This document shows, in pieces, positions 23,019 to 31,114 of a stretch of 64,000 nt of DNA (the stretch's first letter is position 1; each line of letters begins with the position of its first letter). The notes under the pieces were generated by a model. The model saw only the letters and a list, made by a program, of their open reading frames with translations. It searched no databases and was not told where the DNA came from. The stretch is from Tomitella biformata AHU 1821 (lineage in GTDB: Bacteria > Actinomycetota > Actinomycetes > Mycobacteriales > Mycobacteriaceae), in NCBI RefSeq assembly GCF_000524475.1, contig NZ_BAVQ01000071.1:62001-126000 (forward strand), read 5' to 3'. The translations under genes were made by a program, and so were the position numbers.

Positions 23019-23686
23019 TTGGCCCGGCTGGGATCGTCCGCATTCGCGTCCACCCGGACGGTGAAGGGCGGCCGGTCCTCGCCCCACTGCACGCATTCCC
23101 AGCCGCCGTCCGCGGTGGGGGCCAACGTGACCGCCTCCGTGTTGGCGAGGTAGCGGCTGTCGGCAAAGGCGCGGTCGATGCCGCTCATCGCGGCGACAGC
23201 CAGCCGGATGATCGCGCCGTGGCTGACCACGACGACGTCCTGGTCCGTCCCCTCCTGCAGGTAGCCAGCCCGGAGCTCGTCCAGCTGCGGGAGGTAGCGG
23301 CCCAGCGCGTCGTGGCCGCTCTCCCCGCCCGGCAGCCGCTCGGCCAAGTTGCCCCGATGCCATTGCGTGTAGACCTCGACGAACTGGCGGTGGGCCTCCT
23401 CGTCCGAGCGCCCCTCCAGATCGCCCGCCTGGATCTCATACAGCCCATCGACAATCTCGATGCCGCTGTCGGTGGTGCGCGAGACGGGATTCGCCGTCTG
23501 CCGCGCGCGCAGCGCCGTGGAGCTGACCAGCGCGGCCAGGCTCCGATCTGCCAGGCCCAGGCCCAGCACCTCGGCCTGCCGCTCCCCCTCCTCGGTCAGC
23601 GGCGCGCCCGGAGGCAGCGTGTCCAGTTGATGAGCGACATTGGCAACTGTTTGCCCGTGCCGCACCAAAATCAGCCTGCCGGTCAC
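23015..23686 (-). CDS. Histidine phosphatase (phosphoglycerate-mutase-like, Rv3837c-like)
   Basis: A 223-residue branch-1 histidine phosphatase. The nucleophile is His10 in LVRHGQT, with the second arginine block SSTALRARQTA, YEIQAGDLEGRSDEE, and the second His in VVSHGAIIRL. The substrate is unknown; close relatives act on small phosphates rather than being true mutases. The GTG start overlaps the pheA stop (GTGA), giving a two-gene coupled unit with pheA as in M. tuberculosis. Confidence 0.9.
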   Translation of the reverse strand: MTGRLILVRHGQTVANVAHQLDTLPPGAPLTEEGERQAEVLGLGLADRSLAALVSSTALRARQTANPVSRTTDSGIEIVDGLYEIQAGDLEGRSDEEAHRQFVEVYTQWHRGNLAERLPGGESGHDALGRYLPQLDELRAGYLQEGTDQDVVVVSHGAIIRLAVAAMSGIDRAFADSRYLANTEAVTLAPTADGGWECVQWGEDRPPFTVRVDANADDPSRAN

Positions 23687-24615
23687 TGGTGATCACGTCC
23701 GTTCTTCATATCGTCGAGCCACTGCACCGAGTCCACATCCTGCGGCGGCGCGGAGCCCTCGCTGTGCGCCACCGGCCACGAGCCGAGGTACCGCACCTGC
23801 CTGCACGTGCGGTGCAGCTCCTTGAGCGCCTCCGCGACCGCGGTGTCCTCGATATGGCCCGCACAGTCCAATTGGAAGTAGTAGTTGCCCAGGCCCGAGC
23901 GGGTGGGCCGCGACGCGATGCGTGTGAGGTCGATACCCCGAATCGAGAACTGCAGCAGCGCCTGCGAGAGCGATCCTGGATTGTTGTCGAGATACAGATA
24001 CAGCCCGGTGCGGTCCGAGCCGGTGCGCTTGGGCGTTGGCCCCGGCCGGCCCACCAACACGAAGCGGGTGCGCGCGCCCGCGACGTCAACGACGCCGTCC
24101 GCGAGGGACTCCAGGCCCAGCCGCTGGCCTGCGATGTCGGTGGACACCGCGGCGTCGACCTGGCCGCCGGCCACGTCCTCCGCGGCCCCCGCGTTCGAGG
24201 ACGCTGGCACGACGGTGGCGTGCGGCAACTGCGCGGCCAACCACTCCCGCACCTGCGCGGCGGCCACGGGGTACGCCCCTACGGTGCGGACCTGGGCCGG
24301 CGTCACCCCCGGCCGCACGAGGATAGAGAAACTGATGTCGAGCTCGGTCTCGGCGAAGATCTGCAGCCGACGCCCCTTGGCCAGGGGGTCGAGCGTGGGC
24401 AGCACCGGCCCGTCGATGGAGCTCTCGATAGGCACGCAGGCGTAATCCGCCGCGCCCGATTCCACCATGGCCAGCGAGGCAGACGGAGAGTCCGCCGCCA
24501 CCCGCTCCACCGGGCCGTCCCCAAGGAGCGTGGCGACGCCGCCATTCTGCTCTAGGCGACGAAGGGCCGCCTCGGTGAAGGTCCCAGATGGTCCGAAATA
24601 GGCGATGCGCTGCAC
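23683..24615 (-). CDS. pheA: Prephenate dehydratase
   Basis: Converts prephenate to phenylpyruvate in phenylalanine synthesis. It has 310 residues (321 in M. tuberculosis). The catalytic domain carries YFGPSGTFTE, VPIESSIDG, and the ARTRFVLVG block with the essential Thr-Arg-Phe. The C-terminal ACT domain (about residues 195-275) has NPGSLSQALLQFSIRGIDLTRIASRP, the phenylalanine-sensing part. The GTG at 24615 stands seven bases after TAGGGT and has no SD, so the message is probably leaderless. It is coupled to the histidine phosphatase gene. Confidence 0.95.
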   Translation of the reverse strand: MQRIAYFGPSGTFTEAALRRLEQNGGVATLLGDGPVERVAADSPSASLAMVESGAADYACVPIESSIDGPVLPTLDPLAKGRRLQIFAETELDISFSILVRPGVTPAQVRTVGAYPVAAAQVREWLAAQLPHATVVPASSNAGAAEDVAGGQVDAAVSTDIAGQRLGLESLADGVVDVAGARTRFVLVGRPGPTPKRTGSDRTGLYLYLDNNPGSLSQALLQFSIRGIDLTRIASRPTRSGLGNYYFQLDCAGHIEDTAVAEALKELHRTCRQVRYLGSWPVAHSEGSAPPQDVDSVQWLDDMKNGRDHQ

Positions 24616-24622
24616 GCTATGC

Positions 24623-24628
24623 ACCCTA
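24623..24628 (-). promoter_or_regulatory. -10 element for leaderless pheA
   Basis: TAGGGT on the minus strand, then GCATAGC, then the pheA GTG. The spacing fits transcription starting at the initiation codon. Confidence 0.5.
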
Positions 24629-24765
24629 CGTGGTGCCCCTGACATCTGCCCTTGAGCCGCGATCCCGGCCGGCGCCGCGGACGCCTGGCCGAGGACTCGC
24701 CGGCCCGGCGTCAGAGGCAACCGGCATACTCGGCAGTGACATAGCCCACCGTGAAAGGACCCCGC

Positions 24766-25731
24766 ATGCGCGCAGTACGGATCACCAGCCTGGACGGACC
24801 CTCCGCCGTGGAATTCCTCGAGGTGGCAGAGCCAGAGTCGCACGGCCAGGTGGTGATCGACGTGCATGCGGCCGGGCTGACGTTCCCCGATGTGCTGCAG
24901 ACCCGCGGGCTATACCAAATGAAGCCGGCGCTGCCGTACACGCCGGGATCCGAGGTCGCCGGCGTCGTCCGCTCCGCGCCCGAGGGCAGTGGCTTCGCCC
25001 CGGGCGATCGGGTCGCCGCATTCCCAGGCCTCGGGACCTTCGCGGAGACCGTCGTAGTCCCGCCCGCCATGGTGTTCCCCCTGCCGGACCGGCTCAGCTT
25101 CGCGCAGGGCGCTGGCATCCCCATGAACGTGCTGACCGTGCACTTCGCCCTCACTCGCCGCGGCAAGCTGCAGGCTGGCGAGACGATGCTGGTGCAAGGC
25201 GCGGCCGGCGGCGTCGGCACAGCCGCGATCCAGCTCGCCAAGGCATTGGGCGCGCGGGTGATCGCGGTGACGTCCACGGACGAGAAGGCCGAGATTGCGC
25301 GCCGCGCGGGGGCCGACGACGTCGTGGCGGTCGAGGGCTTCAAGGACGCGGTCCGAGCGCTCACCGACGGCCGCGGCGTGGATCTGGTGGTGGACCCGGT
25401 GGGCGGCGACCGCTTCACCGACTCGCTGCGCAGCCTCGCCCCCGAGGGCCGGCTGCTGGTCATCGGCTTCACCGCCGGCGAGATCCCCACCGTCAAGGTC
25501 AACCGCCTGCTGCTGGGCAATGTCTCCGTGCTGGGCGTGGCGTGGGGCGAGTTCTGGATGAAGAACATCGCCTACCTGCAAGAGCAGTGGGCGGATCTGC
25601 TGCCGCTGCTCGAGGCCGGACAGCTGGACCCCGTGATCGGCGCCACCTACCCGCTGGAAGAAGCAGCTCAGGCCCTCGAACTAATGGACGGCCGCGGCGC
25701 GCTCGGCAAAATCATCCTCACGGTCCGGTAG
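24766..25731 (+). CDS. Zinc-independent quinone oxidoreductase (MDR family)
   Basis: A 321-residue NADPH-dependent medium-chain reductase of the QOR type. It has a GroES-like N-terminal domain (PGSEVAGVV), then the Rossmann NADPH site QGAAGGVGTAAIQLAKALG, and no catalytic zinc ligands. It should reduce quinones or enones. ATG 24766 has GAAAGGA seven bases upstream, which makes it better than an upstream ATG at 24751. It is divergent from pheA and followed by a SnoaL-like gene. Confidence 0.9.
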   Translation: MRAVRITSLDGPSAVEFLEVAEPESHGQVVIDVHAAGLTFPDVLQTRGLYQMKPALPYTPGSEVAGVVRSAPEGSGFAPGDRVAAFPGLGTFAETVVVPPAMVFPLPDRLSFAQGAGIPMNVLTVHFALTRRGKLQAGETMLVQGAAGGVGTAAIQLAKALGARVIAVTSTDEKAEIARRAGADDVVAVEGFKDAVRALTDGRGVDLVVDPVGGDRFTDSLRSLAPEGRLLVIGFTAGEIPTVKVNRLLLGNVSVLGVAWGEFWMKNIAYLQEQWADLLPLLEAGQLDPVIGATYPLEEAAQALELMDGRGALGKIILTVR

Positions 25732-25810
25732 CCAGCTACCCCCCAGCGACTGTCCCAGCTGGCGGACTATTCGCCCGTCCCGCCGCCCCGACGCTGGCAA
25801 CGTCCTGTCT

Positions 25811-26326
25811 ATGAGCGCAACACAGCAAGCCGTGACCCTATCCATCCCCGAGCAACTACTGGCCATCGAGGAGATCAAGCGCGTGTTCGCGGGGCGCCTG
25901 CGGTGCATGGACAACAAGGAGTGGGACCGCTACGCCTCCTTCCACACTGACGACGTCGTCAGCGACTCCTGGGCCAGCACCGACGCCGCGCCACAGGCCG
26001 ATGGCACCGCGGCCGGGTCGGTCACCGGCGGCCGAGCACTGGCGGACGCGATCCGCGGCACGCTCGATGGCCCGGTCAAGGTCGTCAGCGTGCACCATGG
26101 CCACACTCCAGAGATCGAGCTGACCTCCGACACCACCGCGCGCGGCGTGTGGGCGATGGAGGACAAGCTGTGGTGGACCAACGCCGCCACCGACGCTGAG
26201 GAGCACCTGCACGGCTACGGGCACTACCACGAGGAATACCGCAATGTTGAGGGCCGCTGGCTGATCTCCTACCGGAACCTCACCCGCCTGCGCGTCGACG
26301 CCACCGACGGATTCCACAACCGCTAG
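25811..26326 (+). CDS. SnoaL-like (NTF2-fold) protein
   Basis: A 171-residue protein of the NTF2/SnoaL_4 fold. It begins EQLLAIEEIKRVFAGRLRCMDNKEWDRYASFHTDDVV, the typical helix with the active-site region, then HHGHTPEIEL, GVWAMEDKLWW, and a final strand with YRNVEGRWLISYRNLTRLRV. Such proteins are small dehydratases, cyclases or isomerases in steroid, polyketide or aromatic metabolism. The specific reaction is unknown. It follows the quinone oxidoreductase by about 80 bases and ends at a large shared hairpin. Confidence 0.8.
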   Translation: MSATQQAVTLSIPEQLLAIEEIKRVFAGRLRCMDNKEWDRYASFHTDDVVSDSWASTDAAPQADGTAAGSVTGGRALADAIRGTLDGPVKVVSVHHGHTPEIELTSDTTARGVWAMEDKLWWTNAATDAEEHLHGYGHYHEEYRNVEGRWLISYRNLTRLRVDATDGFHNR

Positions 26327-26332
26327 AAACGG

Positions 26333-26396
26333 CTCACGCCCGATCCGTGCGCCTGCGTCCCCTGGATTGGGGGCGCACGCACGGATCGGGCGTGAG
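26333..26396. terminator. Bidirectional stem-loop between convergent genes
   Basis: The arm CTCACGCCCGATCCGTGC (26333-26350) pairs perfectly with 26379-26396, and further G/C pairs extend the stem inwards. There is no clear T tract. It lies 7 bases after the SnoaL-like stop and 33 bases from the gadB stop. The loop carries CCCCTGGATTG, also present inside the 18544-18614 stem-loop. Confidence 0.65.
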
Positions 26397-26428
26397 AGTG
26401 GCAGTTCGGGTGGGACTAGCCCAGTTCC

Positions 26429-27820
26429 CTAGTGCGCGAAGTGCTGCGAGTGCGAGTTCGGGCGGGCCCCGGCCTCGAGCTTGGCGCACACGCTCCGCAT
26501 GTCATCCATGAGCTTGCCGGCGAGGTCGCCGGAGAAGCCCTCGCGGACGACGATGCGCAGCACCGCGACCTCTTCGGCGTCGGCCGGCATCGTGTATGCG
26601 GGCACCTGCCAGCCGAGCGAGCGCAGCTCATGCGAGATGTCGAAGACCGTGTAGCCGCGGCCCTCCTCCAGCTCGAACGCCAGCACCGGGATCGCCGAGC
26701 CGTCGCTGATGATGGAGAGCCCGTCGATCTTCTCGATCTGCTGGCTCAGCCACACCGCGGTGTCGCGCAGCGCCTCCATAATGGCGCGGTAACCGTCGCG
26801 GCCCAGGCGGATGAAGTTGTAGTACTGGCCCACAACCTGGTTGCCCGGGCGCGAGAAGTTCAGCGTGAAGGTGGGCATGTCGCCACCGAGGTAGTTCACG
26901 CGGAAGACGAGCTCCTCCGGGAGCTGCTCCTTGTCGCGCCAGACCACGAAGCCGATGCCCGGGTACGTCAGGCCGTACTTGTGGCCGGAGACGTTGATGG
27001 AGACGACGCGCGGGTTGCGGAAGTCCCACACCAGATCCGGGTGGAGGAACGGCGCCACGAAGCCGCCGCTGGCCGCGTCGATGTGGAGCGGAATGTCCGG
27101 GCCACCGTTGGCGGCCAGCTCGTCGAGCACTGCCGAGATCTCCTCGATGGGCTCGAACTCGCCGGTGAACGTGGTGCCGAGGATCGCGCACACGCCAATC
27201 GTGTTCTCATCCGCGGCGTCCCGCACCTGCTCGGGCGTGATGACGTAGCGGCCCTTCTCCATCGGCAGGTACTTGGCCTCGACGTCGAAGTAGCGGCAGA
27301 ACTTCTCCCAGACGACCTGAACGTTGCTGCCGAGGATCAGGTTCGGCTTGGACCCGTCCAGGCCAGCGGCCTCACGACGCGCGCGCCAGCGCCACTTCAT
27401 GGCCAGGCCGGCCAGCATGACGGCCTCGGAGGAGCCGATCGTGGAGACGCCGGTCGCCGAGGCGGGATCCGCCGGGTCCAGGCCCGGGGCGTTGAACAGG
27501 TCGGCGACCATCGAGACGCAACGCGACTCAATCGCGGCGGTCGAGGGGTACTCGTCCTTGTCGATCATGTTCTTGTCAAACGTCTCGGCCATGAGCTTCT
27601 CGGCCTCGGGGTCCATCCAGGTGCTGACGAACGTCGCGAGGTTGAGCCGCGAGTTGCCGTCGAGCATCAGCTCGTCGTGGATGAAGCGGTAGGCGGCCTC
27701 CGGCTGCATCTCCGAGTCCGGCAGGCGCAGCGCCGGGACCGGGTTCGTCCCTAGGCGGCCGGTGTAGGCCGGCGCGAGCACCTCGTCGCTGAACGAGCTC
27801 TGGTTCTTGTTATCGGACAC
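26429..27820 (-). CDS. gadB: Glutamate decarboxylase
   Basis: PLP enzyme converting glutamate to GABA while using a proton, giving acid resistance or GABA-shunt input. It has 463 residues, the family's normal length. PLP residues visible: Asp248 in HIDAASGG and the Schiff-base Lys281 in SGHKYG. The N-terminus matches the family (PALRLPDSEM, FIHDELMLDGNSRLNLATF). GGAGG precedes the GTG start by six bases. No GABA/glutamate antiporter gene is in the window, so it may act alone. A 460-bp gene-poor region lies upstream. Confidence 0.95.
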   Translation of the reverse strand: MSDNKNQSSFSDEVLAPAYTGRLGTNPVPALRLPDSEMQPEAAYRFIHDELMLDGNSRLNLATFVSTWMDPEAEKLMAETFDKNMIDKDEYPSTAAIESRCVSMVADLFNAPGLDPADPASATGVSTIGSSEAVMLAGLAMKWRWRARREAAGLDGSKPNLILGSNVQVVWEKFCRYFDVEAKYLPMEKGRYVITPEQVRDAADENTIGVCAILGTTFTGEFEPIEEISAVLDELAANGGPDIPLHIDAASGGFVAPFLHPDLVWDFRNPRVVSINVSGHKYGLTYPGIGFVVWRDKEQLPEELVFRVNYLGGDMPTFTLNFSRPGNQVVGQYYNFIRLGRDGYRAIMEALRDTAVWLSQQIEKIDGLSIISDGSAIPVLAFELEEGRGYTVFDISHELRSLGWQVPAYTMPADAEEVAVLRIVVREGFSGDLAGKLMDDMRSVCAKLEAGARPNSHSQHFAH

Positions 27821-28134
27821 GTTTCCTCCGTTTTATCCTTGTGGCGGGGTCTTGCGAGCAGGTGGTCGATGGAGCGCAGGCCACCGCCCTGGATGGGTTT
27901 CCAGGGCGGGGTGATTCTGCGTTTGTCAATGGGCGTCTTGGTAGCTTCGGCCGTCCTTGCTGATCACCGAGATAGGCTTTCTCGGGGCGCCAGGCAGGCG
28001 CAGGTCGGTATGGTGCCCGTCCACCAGCACCTCGGCCGCGTCTGAGTTCATGGCCACAAAATACCAACTAACTCTCAACAATGCGATTTACCTCCAAAAT
28101 TGGACGAAAATACCAGACCCGCAACCGGCCGCCA

Positions 28135-28251
28135 AACTGAAATGATGCCGCCACTCGCGGATTTCAGTTCTGTTTAGTTAAGGAAGTCCGTAGTCCCAGC
28201 ACACTGGAAGCTGCCCGATGGACGGCCTCTGATTCTCCATTTCAGCTTCCA
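28135..28251. repeat. Two inverted repeats ahead of the transposase-derived gene
   Basis: First: AACTGAAAT (28135-28143) with ATTTCAGTT (28161-28169), 9 bp, 17-nt loop. Second: TGGAAGCTG (28205-28213) with CAGCTTCCA (28243-28251), 9 bp, 29-nt loop. Both are perfect. They may be transcript structures, protein-binding sites, or relict transposon sequences. Confidence 0.5.
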
Positions 28252-28269
28252 TATCTTGATCTGGCGCCC

Positions 28270-28275
28270 TAAATT
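28270..28275 (+). promoter_or_regulatory. -10 element for the transposase-derived gene
   Basis: TAAATT, then seven bases, then the GTG start at 28283. It fits a leaderless transcript; no good -35 is seen. Confidence 0.4.
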
Positions 28276-28282
28276 AAATAGC

Positions 28283-29593
28283 GTGACTCGAAGAGTGCTC
28301 CCCGCAGACAGCGACGTCGTCACCGCCGATATTTTGGGGATCGGGCTGTTTGCCCAAGCATTCGACCGCACCCTCATCGATTCCGTCTTGCAGGAGACCG
28401 GCCGCCGCGAGCAACGCGTTCGGTTGCTCCCCGCCTATGTTGTGGTGCACCTCGTACTGGGCCTGGCCTTGCACGCGGACAAGTCGTACGCAGAGGTCAT
28501 CGATCGGCTCGCCCATGCCGCGCATCAGATCAGGGGCGGGCGCGGAACCCTGACCATTCCCACCGGCGGCGCGATCACCGCGGCGCGCACCCGCCTCGGC
28601 TCGGCCCCGCTGATTGCGCTGTTCAATCGGGCGGCGCTGCCCCTAGCTAAGCGCAATCGGACCCATTCCTTCCTTGAGGATCTGCTCGTCGTAGAGGCCT
28701 CCAGCGCGGTCCTCAATGTGGCGGACAGCCCGGCCAACGCCCGCGCCTTCGGCTACAGCCCTAGCTCCACCGCCCCATTCCGGTCCACGCTGCCGCAGAT
28801 CAGAGTCAGCACCCTGGCCGAAGCGGGAACCCAGGCCACGATCGGCGCGACTCTCGGCCCCTCTAGCAGCGACGTCCAGGAGTTGGCCGTCGACATGGTG
28901 AAGACCTACCTGCGGCCCGGGATGCTGCTCATCACGGGCCAGCAGCTCTACTCGCCGGCCATGTGGGTCGAGACCCTCTCCAATGGCGCGGACCTGCTCT
29001 CGGCCGTCGAGAACTCCCTGCCCCTGCCCGTGATTACCGTGCTCCCGGACGGCACCTACCTCTCCACGCTGCCCCTCGGCCGGGGCCCAGTAGGCCCAGC
29101 GCGGGCCCGAACCGTGCGAGTGCTCACCTGCCTGAGAGCCTCGCCCGACGGGGACTCTGCCCAGTTCTCACTGATCAGCTCGCTGCTGGCACCCGACGAA
29201 GCATCCGCGGAGCAACTCCTCGCGGTGTATGCGGGGCGCACTGACGACTCGGTGGTGTTCACCAAATTCAACGCCCAGAGCGTCCCTGACGCCCGGCCCC
29301 TGCGTTCTCGCAAACCGGATCTGGTCCACCAGGAGATCTGGGGACACCTACTAAGCCACTACGCGATCCGGGCCTTCATCAACCAAGCTGCCGAGGAGGT
29401 GGGCGAACCGTTCGACGACCCGTCGGACACCGGCGATATAGCCCTTGTCCGGCACCCGGCCGAGGCGCCATCGCGACGTCCGGCGCGTGCGCACTCCCAG
29501 AACTCGAATTTTGATCGCAATTCAACCAGTCTGCGTAGAACAGACCCTGCCAACGCCGTGCTAATTGACAATCTCCCCCGCATAATGCGGTAA
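28283..29593 (+). CDS. Full-length IS4-family transposase-derived protein lacking DDE residues
   Basis: A 436-residue open frame aligning over its length with actinobacterial IS4-type transposases: N-terminal TGRREQRVRLLPAYVVVHLVLGLAL, ARTRLGSAPL, then the RNase-H-like part with NVADSPANARAFGY, LPQIRVSTLAEAGTQA, RPGMLLI, GADLL, LPDGTYLS, and the C-terminal LRSRKPDLVHQEIWGHLLSHYAIRAFINQAAEE. The expected catalytic residues are gone: the IDG aspartate region reads VEASS (138-142), the ADR aspartate is Gly219 in ITGQQ, and the Y-x2-R-x3-E-x6-K signature has Tyr316 and Arg319 but Ser323 and Asn330. No stop or frameshift breaks it. The sequence supports a retired, perhaps domesticated transposase used for DNA binding; a decaying copy is the alternative. 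No terminal repeats were found. Confidence 0.8.
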   Translation: MTRRVLPADSDVVTADILGIGLFAQAFDRTLIDSVLQETGRREQRVRLLPAYVVVHLVLGLALHADKSYAEVIDRLAHAAHQIRGGRGTLTIPTGGAITAARTRLGSAPLIALFNRAALPLAKRNRTHSFLEDLLVVEASSAVLNVADSPANARAFGYSPSSTAPFRSTLPQIRVSTLAEAGTQATIGATLGPSSSDVQELAVDMVKTYLRPGMLLITGQQLYSPAMWVETLSNGADLLSAVENSLPLPVITVLPDGTYLSTLPLGRGPVGPARARTVRVLTCLRASPDGDSAQFSLISSLLAPDEASAEQLLAVYAGRTDDSVVFTKFNAQSVPDARPLRSRKPDLVHQEIWGHLLSHYAIRAFINQAAEEVGEPFDDPSDTGDIALVRHPAEAPSRRPARAHSQNSNFDRNSTSLRRTDPANAVLIDNLPRIMR

Positions 29594-29645
29594 CCGCCCC
29601 TGACGTTCAGTCATGGCGAACGGCCTGCGCCCACGGGCGCCTTGT

Positions 29646-29651
29646 TATGCT
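29646..29651 (+). promoter_or_regulatory. -10 element for a leaderless membrane-protein gene
   Basis: TATGCT, then six bases, then ATG 29658. The distance fits transcription starting at the start codon. Confidence 0.5.
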
Positions 29652-29657
29652 GCCTCC

Positions 29658-30293
29658 ATGCTGCTACAGCCGACCCTTCGCGGCCAATCGTGGGGATTTT
29701 GCATAGGCTCATTCCTCTTTGCGCTTGGCGCCGTTCCCGGCTTCGCATCCTGGGCGGGGTCCACCGGCACGAACACCGTGTTCTTTATCGGATCATGGTT
29801 CTTCACCGGGGCGGCGCTCGTCCAATTAATCCTCGCCGGGCCGATGACGGTGGACGTGCGCGGCCGTCGCATGCTCCGCGCGGATTGGCTCACGGCTTCG
29901 ACGCAGTTCTTCGGCACGCTCCTATTCAATGTGAGCACCGGCGCGGCAATCCACGCGCACGTCGTCTCCACCGAGCGCCACTATGTGTGGGTGCCCGACT
30001 CGACCGGTTCGGTCGCCTTCCTCATCAGCGGGACGGTGGCCATCGTCGGGCTCTATCGCATCGGCAAGCTCAACAAGCCGCGGTCGCGGGACTGGATCAG
30101 CACGATGTTCAACTTCGTCGGTTGCGTGGCGTTCGGCGCCTCAGCCGTCGGCGCATATGTGTCTGAGTCCGGCGCGACAGCGGACGCACTGCTGGCCAAC
30201 ACGGGCACCTTCATCGGCGCCCTGTGCTTCTTCGCCGCCTCGGCCCTCTACTTGAACGCGGCGAAGCCCGAACTCCAGCCGCAGGCCGCCTAA
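29658..30293 (+). CDS. Multi-pass membrane protein of unknown function
   Basis: About 211 residues with roughly six hydrophobic helices: GFCIGSFLFALGAVPGF, VFFIGSWFFTGAALVQLILAG, the helix near FFGTLLFNVSTG, VAFLISGTVAIVGLYRIG, FNFVGCVAFGASAVGAYV and GTFIGALCFFAASALYL. Short polar loops join them. It resembles YrhK-like or uncharacterised actinobacterial membrane proteins; I do not recognise a function. I chose ATG 29658 because the protein then begins at the first helix and TATGCT is six bases upstream; ATG 29613 would add 15 residues. Confidence 0.7.
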   Translation: MLLQPTLRGQSWGFCIGSFLFALGAVPGFASWAGSTGTNTVFFIGSWFFTGAALVQLILAGPMTVDVRGRRMLRADWLTASTQFFGTLLFNVSTGAAIHAHVVSTERHYVWVPDSTGSVAFLISGTVAIVGLYRIGKLNKPRSRDWISTMFNFVGCVAFGASAVGAYVSESGATADALLANTGTFIGALCFFAASALYLNAAKPELQPQAA

Positions 30294-30995
30294 CTAAAGA
30301 CCCGCGCCCAAGCCTCTCGCCAGCAGCTCCGCGGCGACGCCCACCGGGTCCGCAACCTCGATGCCGAGCAGGATCTCCCGCACCGTCGCGGCAGCCTCGT
30401 CGCCCAGGCCGAGCAGCCCCCGCAGATTGGGCTGCGCCAGGGCGGCCCGCACATCGTCGCCGCGCATCGAGGCGACGGTGGCCGCCAGCAAGCGCACCAC
30501 GTCCTCGGCGTCCGCGGCACGCAGCACGAAGCCGACCATCGAGTGTGTGAGCACCGCGAAGAAATCCGCGATCTCCTCGTTCGAGCGACCGGCGACCAGC
30601 CCCACCGACTGGCCCGCCGCCACCACGAGCGCCGCAAGGTCCGCCAACCCGTGCGTGGCGTCGGGCTCGACGAACAACACGAGCGGGGCAGGCGTCTGCA
30701 AGTCCAGTGCCTGTGCGAGATCGGCGGCGGCGCAGTCCAGGAGATAGCGCCGCGGGGCCGTGACCGCGCCCAACTCGGCCGGGTCCAGATCCAGGTCGAT
30801 GAACAGACCAGACTGGTCCGCCCCGGCCGCCGACGCCGCGACCCTCGCCGGCCCCAGCATCCGGGCGATGGCCTCGTCGTCCGGCCCGGACGGCGCCGCC
30901 GAGATCGTCCCCGGCCGATCCACCAGCAGCAGACCGACGGTCAGCGGGTGCTCGTTCCGGGGTGTGGGCGGGCGCAAAGTCAGGGGAATCGACAC
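30294..30995 (-). CDS. Hypothetical protein, Ala/Leu-rich
   Basis: A 233-residue cytosolic-looking protein I do not recognise. It is rich in Ala, Leu, Asp and Glu, with TVGLLLVDRPG, SGLFIDLDLDPAELGAVTAPRRYLLDCAAADLAQAL, and a GRSNEEIADFFAVLTHSMVGFVLRAADAEDVVRLL stretch that looks like an all-alpha or alpha/beta domain. No membrane segments are seen. The start used is GTG 30995, six bases after TACGGT. It is divergent from the iron-box-controlled DUF2470 gene, so both may share iron control. Confidence 0.65.
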   Translation of the reverse strand: MSIPLTLRPPTPRNEHPLTVGLLLVDRPGTISAAPSGPDDEAIARMLGPARVAASAAGADQSGLFIDLDLDPAELGAVTAPRRYLLDCAAADLAQALDLQTPAPLVLFVEPDATHGLADLAALVVAAGQSVGLVAGRSNEEIADFFAVLTHSMVGFVLRAADAEDVVRLLAATVASMRGDDVRAALAQPNLRGLLGLGDEAAATVREILLGIEVADPVGVAAELLARGLGAGL

Positions 30996-31001
30996 CCCCA
31001 C

Positions 31002-31007
31002 ACCGTA
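31002..31007 (-). promoter_or_regulatory. -10 element for the leaderless hypothetical gene
   Basis: TACGGT on the minus strand, six bases (GTGGGG), then GTG 30995. Confidence 0.45.
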
Positions 31008-31067
31008 GGCCCGACGCGGCCCGGGGCCCCAATTGGGCAAACCCCTCGCGCAGACCGCTCTCCTAAG

Positions 31068-31086
31068 TTAGGGTTGCCTATCTTTA
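31068..31086 (+). promoter_or_regulatory. Candidate IdeR/DtxR iron box
   Basis: TTAGGGTTGCCTATCTTTA matches 13 of 19 positions of the DtxR/IdeR consensus (TTAGGTTAGGCTAACCTAA). It lies 28 bases before the DUF2470 start codon and overlaps a possible -10 (TATCTT), the usual place for iron-dependent repression. Confidence 0.6.
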
Positions 31087-31114
31087 CTTCATCGCCCCCG
31101 TCGAAGGGACCGTA

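Larger units (their letters stand above)
27821..28282. other. 462-bp gene-poor, partly AT-rich region upstream of gadB
   Basis: The left half is the gadB promoter region. The right half (about 28050-28282) is clearly richer in A/T than the rest of the window and contains two stem-loops and the promoter of the transposase-derived gene. On the minus strand 28051-27926 there is a 41-codon frame (starting MNSDAAEVLVDGHHTD) with no good RBS and no recognised homologue; I do not call it a gene. It could be a relict of a mobile element. Confidence 0.5.

Noticed and set aside
27926-28051. 41-codon minus-strand frame upstream of gadB as a gene
   Set aside because: No RBS, no recognised family, and it lies in a region that looks like relict DNA.
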